This document shows, piece after piece, positions 9,969 to 21,668 of a stretch of 64,000 bases of DNA. Source of the DNA: Hsuehochloa calcarea (lineage: Eukaryota > Streptophyta > Magnoliopsida > Poales > Poaceae); NCBI GenBank assembly GCA_036346395.1, contig CM070611.1:27476473-27540472 (forward strand). The letters are read 5' to 3'. Both the position numbers and the translations under genes were made by a program. The notes below the pieces were generated by a model. It saw nothing but the letters and a program-made list of their open reading frames with translations. It did no database searches and was not told the origin of the DNA. Positions within the stretch are counted from its first letter, which is position 1; every line of letters begins with the position of its first letter.

Positions 9969-11598
9969 TGAAGGACCGAAATGGCAACAGAGGGGGGGGG
10001 GGGGTGAATGGTGCCTTAAAATTAATAACTCCCCTTTAATGTATTTAAACAAGATCTACAAAACCCTCTCAAGAAGAGTAAAACAAAATCGTAGAATCAA
10101 ACAGTTTCACTGCATTACACAAAAATCGAAGCTCGATTCTACCCGCAGTAGTTCCGCACTCGTAGTTCCGGTTAGTGCGAAGTTCCGCTGCATGTAGTTC
10201 CGCTTGGACAATCGGAAGTTCCTATTGTCCCGACCAAGAACAAAGGCGCTCGGGTTTTTCTCAAAAATCCAAAATGCTAAATCTTGAATGCTCTTCTCAG
10301 TCAAGTTTCACAGACATCATCCTAAACACCATCTTGACCTTATGGAGCAGAATCGCAAACAAAGATTCAATAATCAAGCCAAAAACGGATTTCTTGAAGA
10401 AGGGGCAAGAAAGACCAAAACCCACAATAAACGAGATTCTCAGATTCTTAGCTCATGAAACTTTGAGAATACAATAGCAATATCAAAACGACTCTAGATA
10501 TCAAGTTTCAAGCTATTTCATAGGACGAATCAAAGGATACATCAAAACCCTAAATATTCAACAAGAACAGGAAGGGAATAAGAGAGGCACAAACAAGTAA
10601 TCAAAAACCTCAGAGTTTCATTGATATAGATCAAAAGATTACAGAGGAAACACAAAGGAATGATTACAAGGATTTTCAGTTCATTCTCTCCAAACCAACA
10701 ACCTCTCAAAAAGCAAAACAAAAACCTTTAGCTAGAGCTAACCCTAATTTTCTCTCTCAAAGTCTAACCCTAACACCAGGGGTTGAGCTCTATTTATAGC
10801 CTTTGCTTAATGGGCCTCCAACCCATTAAGCCCGCTACACCCGAACGGAACCGCCTCCACTTGTGCCGCTTTGCGAAATTCCCGTTTCGCCCCTTGCGCA
10901 CCTTTCCGAAGCCTCCGTGACGCCTTTGCCGCCTTGACACGCAACCACCTCAAGATTCACGCCGCCTTCGACACATCCGACCGCTCGACCTCAACGCCGC
11001 TGCGCTTAGTCCGATCACCTCGTGTCTCGCCACGACTTCGCCTCGATGTCCTGCGCAACAACAGCATAAAACACATCACATAGCATTGCACAATATCATA
11101 GCATCAACATTTGTATAAGACTCAAACTCATACAAAATCAAAATCACAAATTATCCTTCTCTCGCAAGCTTCGACACAATCGGAAGTTCCGCGACTTACC
11201 ACAAATGAAGTTCCGATTTCTAACGTCCGCACTTGTTAGGATTATCGGACGTTCGCGCTTAACATTGCGGAACTTCCGATCTTCTAACATCCGCCTTTCC
11301 GCATTTTCAAACCGATTATCGCCTCGAGGAACACACAACGTCAAGATATCGGACACTCCGCCACCCTAGGTGCGGAAGTTCCGATTTCCTTCACCAACTC
11401 AAAACCCAAGTTAATCGGCAGATCCTATTTCCAACGCCAGTAGTTGACATCTAACTTCCGCTCCATACACAATGTAGTTCCGATTTTCCCGATTCAAAGA
11501 CCTGAAGCAGCCCAAACCAAAAACTCAACTCTCAACCTATTCAACACGATGTCAAATACTCATCACTCGTAATGGAGGACCTCTCACATGGTCTCTCA
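9969..11598 (-). repeat. B 3' LTR
   Basis: 1630 bp; on the minus strand TGAGAGACCATGTG to CGGTCCTTCA. TATA box (CTATAAATA on the minus strand) around 10790-10800. CGGAAGTTCCG-type motifs cluster at 10150-10215 and 11165-11490. A run of 13 G at about 9992-10004 is longer than in sister copies. Confidence 0.92.
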
Positions 11599-11610
11599 AT
11601 CTCCCCTTGA
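11599..11610 (-). promoter_or_regulatory. B polypurine tract
   Basis: TCAAGGGGAGAT on the minus strand, directly before the LTR start TGAGAGACC. The equivalent in H is at 40385-40397. Confidence 0.9.
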
Positions 11611-13229
11611 TGAGTATATTGACAATCACCAAAAGCATAAGATGAGTTTGAGTTTAAAGTCAACCAAAGTCTAAACAAGAGTAGTTAAGCTCAAGACCAT
11701 GTTGACAAAAGAAAAGACTTGAGATGAGATGAAAGAGCAATTTTCGCACAAAACTCAAGACTTTTCTCCGTATGATTTTTCTTTCCAAAATTCTCCCCTT
11801 TGGCAATAAAATCATCAATATGAAGAAAAGGGAGGAAAAGACTATATGATGTTCATTTTAAGCATTAGGAGCCATGTAGATTATCCAAAATGACTATTAG
11901 AGAATTACACCAAGCCATAACACGTAAGAATGCTATCAAGATCATGATAATTGATGTATAGAATAGCTAAGACAGTAAAATCAATAATCGATTAATGATC
12001 CAATTCTTTAGCAAGTCAATTAAACCAAGATTGCAGTCTAGCTAAAGGTATCCAAGGATGATACAAGCCATGTCAAATAATCTAAGTTGAACCAAGAAGA
12101 CTCATATCGAATGCTTTAGAGTGCTACCAGCTCAAGAAAGACTCATTTTATCCGTAACTTGGTCTTTTTAATGATAAGCAATTTTAGCACACATTTTTTT
12201 AAAGGTTTTTATGGTTTTATCTCGATAAAGCAAGCTCGACTAGGTGCCATCCACAATCGCCTCCCGAGCTTCAACCATTTTTCAAATTGTAACCATGTGC
12301 TAGATCCCAAGCCTTATGCGACCACCCAAGCAACAGACTTAAGGAGGTAATCTTAGGTCATCCAAGGCTCCCCGAGTTCATGCCTAGTGCAATGGCAAGC
12401 GCCCTCATGAGAAAGATTTGGTGAGATCGCTTTTTCGCACAAAGGAGATCTTTTTTTTGCTTTTGAAGTTCTTCGACCAAATGATTTAAAGATAAGTCAA
12501 GTTTCTTAACAAACCGACATAGCTTACTCAAAAGTTCAAAGGAGATACAAGACTCAACTCACCTACTTGACATGGCGAAAATCATAAAAGGATAGCTTCA
12601 ACTGCACTAGTCTCAAGAGCTATTATGACAAGATTTTAATTCAAGTTTAGCATTTTTAATCACCTTAGCATGACAAAGACTAAGCTACACATAAAAGTCA
12701 TGATAGATCTAGCGCTTTAGCATAAATCATGGCAAGATGTAAAACAAAGAAAACAGATCATAAGGGATAATAAACAAGGCTCCATTTGATTATAATGCAA
12801 TGCATGATGAAATGCACGAAAATTCAGATTCCCTCAGAATGAGATGCATCTTTAATTACAAAGTTGAGTTATGTCATAATTAAGAACCGGAATAACCAAG
12901 ATGAACTCCCCAACCAAAAGAACAAAAACGAGAATCTGATAAGAGAAACAGAAAAGGCAGTCCTTTAGAGCATAGAAAAGATATAGAGAAAACTATCGCT
13001 AAGACAGGTTCTTATCTACCCCATATGATTCTAGGACTATCACCGATCAACTCATACACTAAGGAGCAACACTGCCCCTGCCTACCCAAGGGTGGCCCGA
13101 CCCTGCTAGAACCTATAAGAAGTGAGTAAGCTCTACTTAGAGAAGGAAGAGATGACTAATAAGCAAAGATCCTAGAAGCACAAGACAAGAAATAGCAACA
13201 AAGCAATTTGGCAAGAGAACCACTCTAAC
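11611..13229 (-). other. B noncoding region between pol and polypurine tract
   Basis: 1.6 kb without a credible frame. It corresponds piecewise to 40398-40872, 45050-45533 and 60918-61551 of H. Contains TTTATTGCCAAAGGGGAG (minus strand, 11793-11810), an extra polypurine-like block 200 bp before the LTR. No envelope-like domain was found, unlike in A. Confidence 0.7.
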
Positions 13230-14750
13230 CTATGCCGGAAGGACTTCGACCCAAAATATTAAAAGAAAAGCAACCAGAAAGGAGTAATAGTATAAATATA
13301 ATAAAATATAATATAATACAGTAGTAGCACATACCCCCCCCTCACAACAGTCCGTAAGGACAAACCACCCCAAGCTCTCCCCAGCAGAGTAAAACCGAGA
13401 GCCGCCCAGAGGCTTAGTGAAGATATCGCCCAATCGGTGCTCACTCTCCACAAACCGAGCACAATGTCACCCTTCTCTACATGGTCTCAAGAAAGTGATA
13501 TCGATATCAATATGCTTGGTCCGTGAATGTTGCACTGGGTTCTTGGCAATGCAAATCGCAGACGTGTTATCACAAAAGAGTGGAACACAGTCGATAGATA
13601 ACCCAAAATCCTGCAGGGTCGAGACCATCCAAAGCACTTGGCTACAGCAACTGGCTGCAGCAACGTACTCGGCCTCTGCAGTGGACTGTGCAACACCGGA
13701 TTGCTTCCTTGACGACCAGGAGACAAGAGAAGTGGCAATGAATTGGCAAGTGCGGAAGTGCTCTTCCTATCTATCCTACAACCGGTGAAATCGCATCGGA
13801 GAAGGCTCTAAGAGATAGACAAGAAGAGGAAGAGTACCAGATACCATAGTCAATGGTAGCTCGAAGGTACCGAAAGATGCGCTTCACCGCCTGACGGTGA
13901 GATACGCGAGGAGAAGCCTGAAACCGAGCACAAAGACACACAGAGAAATGTATGTCTGGTCTCGAGGCTGTGAGGTACAAGAGAGAGCCAATCATGCTCC
14001 TGAACTCCTTTTGGTCAACAGGTTCGCCGTCTTCATCTGGATCCGAGAGCACCAGAGATGCCATCGGAGTTGATACTTGGCTTTCCATCATTCATGTCGG
14101 CGCTTCAGAGGTCTCGAGTGTATTTGCCTTGATGAAGAAAAGTACCTCCCGAGTCCTGTTTGATTTGGAAGCCAAGGAAGAAGCTCAACTCGCCCATCAT
14201 GCTCATCTCAAATTCCGAGCTCATAACATCAGAAAACTGAGACACGAGAGTATGTGAGGAGCCGCCAAAGATGATGTCGTCCACATAGATCTGGACGAGC
14301 AAAAGATCAGTGCCAAGACGGCGGATGAACAAGGTCTTGTCAATTTTACCCATCTCAAAACCATGACTCAGTAGATAGAACTTAAGTCTTTTATACCAAG
14401 CTCTGGGAGCCTGCTTGAGTCCATACAAAGCTTTGGAAAGCTCAGAGACATGGTTAGGGTATTTGGGGTTCTCGAAACCAGAGGTCAGTCTCGACATAGA
14501 CTTCTTCCTCAATAAGGCCATTAAGGAAGGCACTCTTGACATCCATCCGCAAAGCTTGAAACCTTTAGAGGCCGCAAAGGCAAGCGATTCTAATGGCTTC
14601 AAGTCTAGCTACAGGGGCAAAGGTTTCTTCGAAATCTAGACCCTCAACTTGAGAATACCCCTGAGCTACCAGCCTAGCCTTGTTTCGAATGACTAACCCA
14701 TCTTCACTTTGTTTGTTTTTGAACACCTATTTGGTCCCAATGATATTGTG
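13230..14750 (-). pseudogene. B RT and RNase H, frameshifted
   Basis: Read right to left. From about 14602, QAPRAWYKRLKFYLLSHGFE, then YVDDIIFGG with the catalytic Asp pair near 14275-14285, then MMGELSFFLGFQIKQ. RNase H follows from 14091: SMIGSLLYLTASRPDIHFSV, a connecting block with KRIFRYLRAT, and the terminal GDIFTKPLGG near 13420. This is copia-type RT-RNase H, which copies element RNA to DNA in the particle. Reading shifts frame several times and the DVKSAFLNG block before 14500 is scrambled. Compared with H, this copy retains the middle of RNase H that H has lost. After the terminal motif a hydrophobic stretch continues in frame to 13230. Confidence 0.85.
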
Positions 14751-16130
14751 ACCTTGAGGGGCTCAACAAGGGACCGACCTTGTTTCTTTCAAAGTCTTCC
14801 AACTCCTCATGCATAGCGCTTGTCCAAGACTCATCGATAGAGCATGACAAACGCCTTTGGGCTCAAATGAGGCGACGAAGGCGTAATGGAGACAGTAAAA
14901 GAGACAAGCCGCCTTTGGAACGTGTGACACGCTCAAGAGGTCTCCAATGATCCGCTCAAGGATGGTCCTTTGAATGTGTCTTGGAGGTCCAGGTGAGATG
15001 AAGAAGTGGCCTCTACCTCATTAGCGGATGAGATAGGAACAGAGCCACTAGCTTCGAAGAAGCGTAGGTAAGGGCCGATCTCCTCGAGGTACTGTGGAAG
15101 AAGGCACCTCAAGAGGAGGAGGAAGAAGCTGGATCGTAGACAACCCTCATCTCCGCTCTTCCTCTTCGTCCCACAAAGATGGACTCGATCGCTCTAGAGA
15201 ACTCGAGATATCGTGCCTAGTCCCTGACCGCCTCATCGAAGGTCACTTCACGTGTTTCTATCATTTTACTAGACTCGCAGCCTGCACTCTATAGGCACGA
15301 GAAGAAGTCGAGTAACCTGAAAGATCCCATCACAAGATCGTGACTCGAACTTATCTAGGTTCCTGCACTTGTAATAAAACACTTGCAACCAAACACACGA
15401 AAATGCGAGACGCTGGGTTTTCGCCATATCTCAACTCATAAGAAGTGCGATGCAAGAGTGCCCAAGAAAACTCATTAGAAACATGACAAGCAAGAGTAAT
15501 TGCCTCATTAAAAACTTCCTAGGTGTAGAGTACTCATCCAAGATCGCCCGCCATCTCGACTAAGGTACTGTTCTTCCTCTCCACAACGCCATTTTGTTGG
15601 GGGACGATGGAGACGAGAACGGTGCTCTACACTGCCTCACCACAAAACTCTCAAAGTAGGAATTTTGAACTCGGTGCCATTATTAGTGCGAATTGCTCGT
15701 AATGCACCTAGGAGCTCAACAGAAAGCCTACTAAAAAGACCACGAAAAAGAGTAAACGTCTCCTCCTTCGAGGCTAAGAAAAACACCCAAGAGTACCTCG
15801 AGAAGTCATCGACTACAACAAGAATATACCACTTCCTCCCGCCGATCAAGACTCGAGCCGACCAATCAGATCCATATGGAGCAGCTTGTCCCGTGCATCG
15901 ATCATTGTCACTTGTGGATCGAGAGTGAGAAGCGGCAACCATCTTGCCGTGCCAAGATGGAGAACAAACTAGATCCTTGATCATCTTGAGTTTTGGCAAA
16001 CCACGAATGAGATCGTGGCGTGACTCGTGTCAAATGATCAAAACCTATATGACCTAGTCTCCTATGCCGTAAAGTCAAATCACGGATTCGTAGCAATTAA
16101 ACACCGAAGAGGATCACAGAAGACTCGTAA
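14751..16130 (-). pseudogene. B integrase and linker, frameshifted
   Basis: HRRLGHIGFDHLTR (about 16070-16030) is the GAG-pre-integrase zinc-binding block. The catalytic core shows WYILVVVDDFSRYSWVFFLA near 15830-15770 and IRTNNGTEFKIP near 15690-15660, where SDNGTEF is usual, so the second acidic block has Ser-Asp changed to Thr-Asn. Left of this the linker towards RT is rich in Ser and acidic residues, as in H, with DLLSERV-like remnants near 14900. Integrase joins element DNA to the target. Many single-base indels; the third catalytic Glu is not readable in frame. Dead copy. Confidence 0.75.
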
Positions 16131-19100
16131 AATCAGCACGAAAAATCCTCCCATATCGAGAAATCCCGCAAACTAGACTACCCAAGAATCAAGAATTTTG
16201 CAATTGTTTTTCTTAAAGCTACCTCGAAACCGCCATCGTAAGTCGAGAGACCAAAGCGATTAAATCGCATCTTACTTACTAAGGCAACATCTTTTAAAAT
16301 AAAAGAATCATTAACGCCACAAGACCTTTAGCGATGACGCGCCTAAATGAAGCATCTCCAAGGTGATTGTCTCATCACCGGAGCACGGCTAGGGAAGAAA
16401 ACCAACGAGAATCTCCAAATATATGGCGAGAACAACCGAGTCTACAATCCATACCTTTCCTTCCCAAATGGCGACCTCGAGTCAAACAGAGAGTAAAGTC
16501 TCAAGATCTTGGGTGAATCAACGTGATTTTGGCACCCAATATCGAGTAACACGTCGAATGATGAAGTAGTCAAGCAAGACCGACTCTATCTACCCTACGC
16601 CTCGTCACTCAACAAGTCGGAAGGTCGTGTGGCAGACTGGTCAAGGTTCAATCCGATCGCTATGGAGGAGCAAGTCGAATTCGCAACATGTCGATCACGC
16701 CATGTAGCCATCTCGAAAGGAAAACCAAGATCTACCTCAAAACGACGGAAGTCACGACCAAAGGGAGCATGTGGACGAAAATCAAAAACTCGTAAAACCA
16801 AGTCCTCGATGTCGCCTAAATCATCGGGCTCTATCATATCTAGACCTCGTGTTGGTCTTAGGTGCAATCATGGTCTGGGGCTGACCATGAATGTACCTAA
16901 CAGACTCAACACGCTCTCTACGCGCGATCTTGGCGCGCCTGAAGCAGTGATCAACCAAATGTCCATCCTTCTGACTGAAGGTGCAATGATACGCCTCCGA
17001 GGGGCCAAGCCGCAGTGGAGTCACCTTGTCGTCAGAGATCCTTTGAACAAAACCCGCGACTTAAAATTAACTTTCTCACCCCGGCTTAGTTTTGATCACA
17101 CCTGGTGCTATGGTTCTGAGCACGACAGGTGGATGCTTCCTCATATCATCATGAAAGTCATATCCTAGACCCTGATTAAATCTGCAAATCTTAGATTGGT
17201 CTAGAATGAGATTGAGCTTCTTCTTGCCTCCTACAAACCTCTCGAGAGTGTTCATAAGATACTGACACTCACGAAAGAGAGAGGTGCAAGAAGAGCAGGG
17301 GGAAGAAGGAACAGCAGAAGGTAAGGGAGCAGAAGAAGAACCAACAACAGAGGAAAGATTGGCTTGTGCAAGCACAAATGACTTTGGGGGACAAATTCCC
17401 ATCACTAGCGATTGGTTCACGCTGCTAGGTCTCTACCAAACCCTTAGACTTCTTCCCAAAGACACACAATACAAGCAGATGATTGTGTTCTAGAAGGTCC
17501 TTAGTTAGCTTCACACATTTTTCATCCAAAGCAAACAAATCACATTTTAGTTTATTACATTGATTGCATGGTGAGCTAACAAGGTTCTTAGAAGCATACT
17601 GAGCCAATTTGTTACTGTGATCAATCATTTCTTGAAACTGCTTGGATACAGATTCTAGTTCAGCAGTTAACTTAGGACAGCTTTAAACAAGAAACAATAG
17701 GCTCTAGTAGCGCAGCCTTGAAATTCAAGAATTTTGTGATCCGCCTGCTTTAGGTTCATCTTGAGTTTATTACAATTTTCACAAGTCTCAGCGGATCGAG
17801 CAACATGGTATAAAGACCTCTAAACGAATTGTCCTTAACCTCACATGAGGTGCAAGCGAGAGTCCTCAACAGAGTAGATGAAAGAGGTGCAACTCTACTC
17901 ATCTCTAATTCAAGAAGAAGGCTAATGTTCTCTACTTTAATCATGTCAAGTTCGAGGACACACTATCATGCAAGGTCCTTAGTTTTTCCATGTCATCAAG
18001 CAAAGCACAAGATGTATCACAATCATCACGGAGGGAGCAGATGTAAGTAAAGAAAGCTCCGTGATAGTCTAGCTACTTCCTTCTCTAACTCAGCACACTT
18101 AGCCCTAGACTTAGCATGAAATCTACCTAGCTTAAGAAAAGCATCATTAAGCTGGTCATAAGTGGGACTCACCTCATCGGAGTCGGAGTACACCATTGTC
18201 GCTCGATTCGCCCGAGGGCCATGAAGCACATGCCGAGAAGTTGCCGCCGCCCTTGGGATCATGATCGCCCTTCCCATCATCGCCACTCCACCCTCCACCT
18301 CGGTGGTGTCCAGCTTGTCGAGGCGGTGAGGACGCGATGGAACAGCTTCTTTGCCTTCCCAAAGTTGCGGAACTTCTTCTTGCCTTGGTCAGTTGCTGAG
18401 GGCTTCGTGTTGCGGTTCTTGTCGATGTAGTCGTTCTTGCTCGGACCGCCATAGTCACCTTTGCCCTTCCAAGCTTGGGATAGCTTTGCTCGGATGTGGT
18501 TGGGGCCACCACACTCAAAAAATCACAGACCTCCTCGCTTTCCATCCCTCCTCCTCTTGTAAGCATGGGAAAACTTTCAAGCTAGGAGGGCTAGCTGTTC
18601 ATCCTCAAGCTGCTCTAACTGATCATCAGTTATTTCACAGAGAGCAGCTAGGAGAACCCATGTATCGACTCGTAAGAAGATCCAGAGGTGGGATCTGACT
18701 AAAGCCATCGACAGACTTCGACCTTCGAGAGACAATGTCAATCTCGTGAGTCTTGAGACGCGAGTAAAGCGCATCAAGAGTCGTGGTCGAGAGGTCCGTG
18801 CTATCCTTGATGGTAGTCACTTTCATCTCCCAAACACGAAGATCAAGTGCGAAAGCATCTGTCGAGCGCTATCCGAGTCGGGTATGTAAGACCGACCGCC
18901 GGAGGTTGCTCAAAATCTTGTGAAAACGCGAAAAGCACTCTTCAAGAGATTCACCAACAAGCATTTCAAATTTGCAGATTCTCGCTTGAACCGGTCTTGT
19001 CGAACTGCTTTAATCGGGTGGTGCCTCATGGTATGCATCGAGGGTCACCTGCATGTCGTAGCGTAAATCAAATGAGAAATGCGATCAAACTCACTTCGCC

Positions 19101-19316
19101 AAACCTCGAATGATAATGTTCCTTGCCTTAGCGCTTGCCTCAACATCGGGCATGTTTCCACATTGATGTTTTCATCGGCAGAATAAAGAAATCTAACCTT
19201 CACCTTTCTCCGGATGGCATACCCCGAGCCCGGATGTAAGTTTCCATTCGCTCTTCCGTAAGGGTAATCCAGCCATCAAAGACTGGAGGCTTGGTGGAAT
19301 ACTTGTCCGTTGCCAT
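16131..19316 (-). pseudogene. B gag and protease, frameshifted
   Basis: The start is chosen at ATG 19316-19314, which opens MATDKYSTKPPVFDGWI, 42 bases inside the primer site. Downstream the N-terminal gag block shows KVTTIKDSTDLSTTTLDALY (from 18826) and ITDDQLEQLEDEQLALL (about 18640-18580). A Ser/Lys-rich part and a coiled-coil-like region follow (18300-17425; LNDAFLKLGRFHAKSRAKCAE). A zinc knuckle YHCTFSQKDGHLVDHCF near 16985-16935 has its second Cys replaced by Ser. A protease-like LDIGCQNHV is near 16545-16515, where DSGC is usual. Many indels. Gag packages RNA; the protease cuts the polyprotein. Confidence 0.75.
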
Positions 19317-19358
19317 GGCTCAACCGACCGGTTAAGATCTATAAAGAAGAGCTAACCG

Positions 19359-19370
19359 GCTCTGATACCA
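19359..19370 (-). other. B primer binding site
   Basis: TGGTATCAGAGC on the minus strand, two bases from the 5' LTR; initiator tRNA-Met type. Confidence 0.93.
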
Positions 19371-19372
19371 AT

Positions 19373-20991
19373 TGAAGGACCGAAATGGCAACAGAGGGGG
19401 GGTGAATGGTGCCTTAAAATTAAGAACTCCCCTTTAATGTATTTAAACAAGATCTACAAAACCCTCTCAAGAAGAGTAAAACAAAATCAGAGAACTAAAA
19501 CAGTTTCACTGCTCACAAAAATCGGAAGTTCGATTCTACCCGCTGTAGTTCCGCACCGTAGTTCCGGGTTAGTGCGGAAGTTCCGCTGCAGATAATCGCT
19601 TTGGACAATCGGAAGTTCCATTGTCCCGACCAAGAACAAAGGCGCTTCGGGTTTTTCTCAAAATCCAAAATGCTAAATCTTGAATGCTCTTCTCAGTCAA
19701 GTTTCACAGACATCATCCTAAACACCATCTTGACCTTATGGAGCGAGAATCGCAAACAAAGATTCAATAATCAAGCCAAAACGGATTTCTTGAAGAAGGG
19801 GCAAGAAAGACCAAAACCCACAATAAACGAGATTCTCAGATTCTTAGCTCATGAAACTTTGAGAATGCAATAGCAATATCAAAACGACTCTAGATATCAA
19901 GTTTCAAGCTATTTCATAGGACGAATCAAAAGATACATCAAAACCCTAAATATTCAACAAGAACAGGAAGGGAATAAGAGAGGCACAAACAAGTAATCAA
20001 AAGCTCAGAGTTTCATTGATATAGATCAAAAGATTACAGAGGAAACACAGAGGAATGATTACAAGGATTTTCAGTTCATTCTCTCCAAACCAACAACCTC
20101 TCAAAAAGCAAAACAAAAACCTTTAGGTAGAGCTAACCCTAATTTTCTCTCTCTCAAAGTCTAACCCTAACACCAGGGGTTGAGCTCTATTTATAGCCTT
20201 TGCTTAATGGGCCTCCAACCCATTAAGCCCGCTACACCCGAACGGAACCGCCTCCACTTGTGCCGCTTGCAAAATTCCCGCTTTCGCCTTTGCGCACCTT
20301 TTGAAGCCTCCGACGCCTTGTTGTCCTTGACACGCAACCACCTCAAGATTCACGCCGTCTTCGACACATCCGACCGCTCGACCTCAACGCCGCGCTTAGT
20401 CCGATCACCTCGTGTCTCGCCACGACTTCGCCTCGATGTCCTGCGCAACAACATGCATAAAACACATCACATAGCATTGCACAATATCATAGCATCAAGA
20501 TTTGTATAAGACTCAAACTCATACAAAATCAAAATCACAAATTATCCTTCTCTCGCATAGCTTCGACACAATCGGAAGTTCCGCGACTTACCACAATGGA
20601 AGTTCCGATTTCTAACGTCCGCACTTGTCGATTATCGGACGCTCACGCTTAACATTGCGGAACTTCCGATCTTCTGAACATCCGCCTTTCCAGATTTTCA
20701 AATCCGATTATCGCCTCGAGAGGAACACACAACGCCAAGATATCGGACACTCCGCCACCCTAGGTGCGGAAGTTCCGATTTCTTCACCAACTCAAAACCC
20801 GTGTTAATCGGCAGATCCTATTTCCAACGCCAGAGTTCGACATCGAACTTCCGCTCCATACACAGCGGTAGTTCCGATTTTCCTGATTTAGCACAGAAAT
20901 AGTCCAAACCGAAAAACTCAACTCTCAACCTATTCAACACGATGTCAAATACTCATCACTCAGAATGGAGGACCTCTCACATGGTCTCTCA
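19373..20991 (-). repeat. B 5' LTR
   Basis: 1619 bp with the same termini as 9969-11598. TATA box (minus strand) at 20187-20196, with motif clusters at 19520-19625 and 20570-20890. Differences from the 3' LTR are concentrated at CAG/CTG trinucleotides. Confidence 0.92.
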
Positions 20992-20996
20992 GAATC

Positions 20997-21572
20997 GCAC
21001 AAAATCATCCACATTCTAAATTTTCCCTAATTTGAGACCTAGGGCTTGAATACAAGGCAAAAAGAGGATTGATAAGGATTTTACCTTGAGAATCGAGGGA
21101 GGGGAACCCTAAGGATGCAAGAAATCAACCCGAATCTTCGAAAACCTGAGGAAATTTGAGGATTTTCGATGGAGATTTGAGTGCTCTTCGGTGAGGGAGA
21201 GAGGAACAGAGAGAGAGAGAGAGAGCGGAAAACGAAGGGGTGCGGTAGGTCCGCCCAGGAGAGATAGAAGAGATAAAGACCCGAGAGAGAGTAGTTAATG
21301 CCTGTATATAACCGATGCGGTAGTACCACAGATTATACACTGGTAGTACCGGGGTGCAGTAGTACTGTTGACTATACGCTGGTAGAACCGCAGCTCGGAA
21401 GTACCGTGGCATATATTCCGGTAGTTCCGAAAATTCTGGAACTTAGGGAGTAAAGATTGGATTTTGAGAAATGTGCAAATGATCCTTAGTTTTGCAATCA
21501 AATAAGTATCATTCAGAATCATTGTGCATTATAGAGACTAATGTCTATCTAAGAACATAAGTTTAATCAACA
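20997..21572 (-). promoter_or_regulatory. A candidate internal promoter and leader of the envelope-like region
   Basis: On the minus strand a TATA box (TTATATA, centred on 21305-21310) is followed about 30 bases later by a CT-rich stretch (21296 down to 21195, including a CT run opposite the GA run at 21203-21226), as at many plant transcription starts. Further on CTCAAG is followed by GTAAAATCC (exon end 21085), a good splice-donor match. Motifs of the CGGTAGTACCG type precede the TATA box (21315-21425). The envelope-like remnant lies downstream, past B. Role inferred only. Confidence 0.45.
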
Positions 21573-21598
21573 TATATCTCCCCTCCTTTTTTTTAAAG
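21573..21598 (-). promoter_or_regulatory. A extra polypurine-like tract after pol
   Basis: On the minus strand an A-rich run leads into AAAGGAGGGGAGATATA, about 70 bases after the end of RNase H. SIRE-type elements often carry such a tract between pol and the envelope-like frame. The true LTR-adjacent tract is at 8383-8396. Confidence 0.5.
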
Positions 21599-21668
21599 AA
21601 AAATGAAAATATTTTTCTTGAAAGCTTCAAAAACCACTAAAGAGTAACAATGTGCATGAGGCATGGGA

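Larger units (their letters stand above)
9969..20991 (-). mobile_element. B: complete SIRE-type copia element, decayed
   Basis: Complete minus-strand element of 11,023 bp: 5' LTR 19373-20991, primer site 19359-19370, gag from 19316 leftwards, integrase, RT, RNase H, about 1.6 kb noncoding, polypurine tract 11599-11610, 3' LTR 9969-11598. The 5-bp duplication GAATC marks insertion into the envelope leader of A. The coding region has many 1-2 bp indels against the H copy. Confidence 0.92.

Noticed and set aside
9992..10004. Run of 13 G in the B 3' LTR as a G-quadruplex signal.
   Set aside because: Sister copies have 5-7 G at this place; a single homopolymer run is more likely slippage or a sequencing error.
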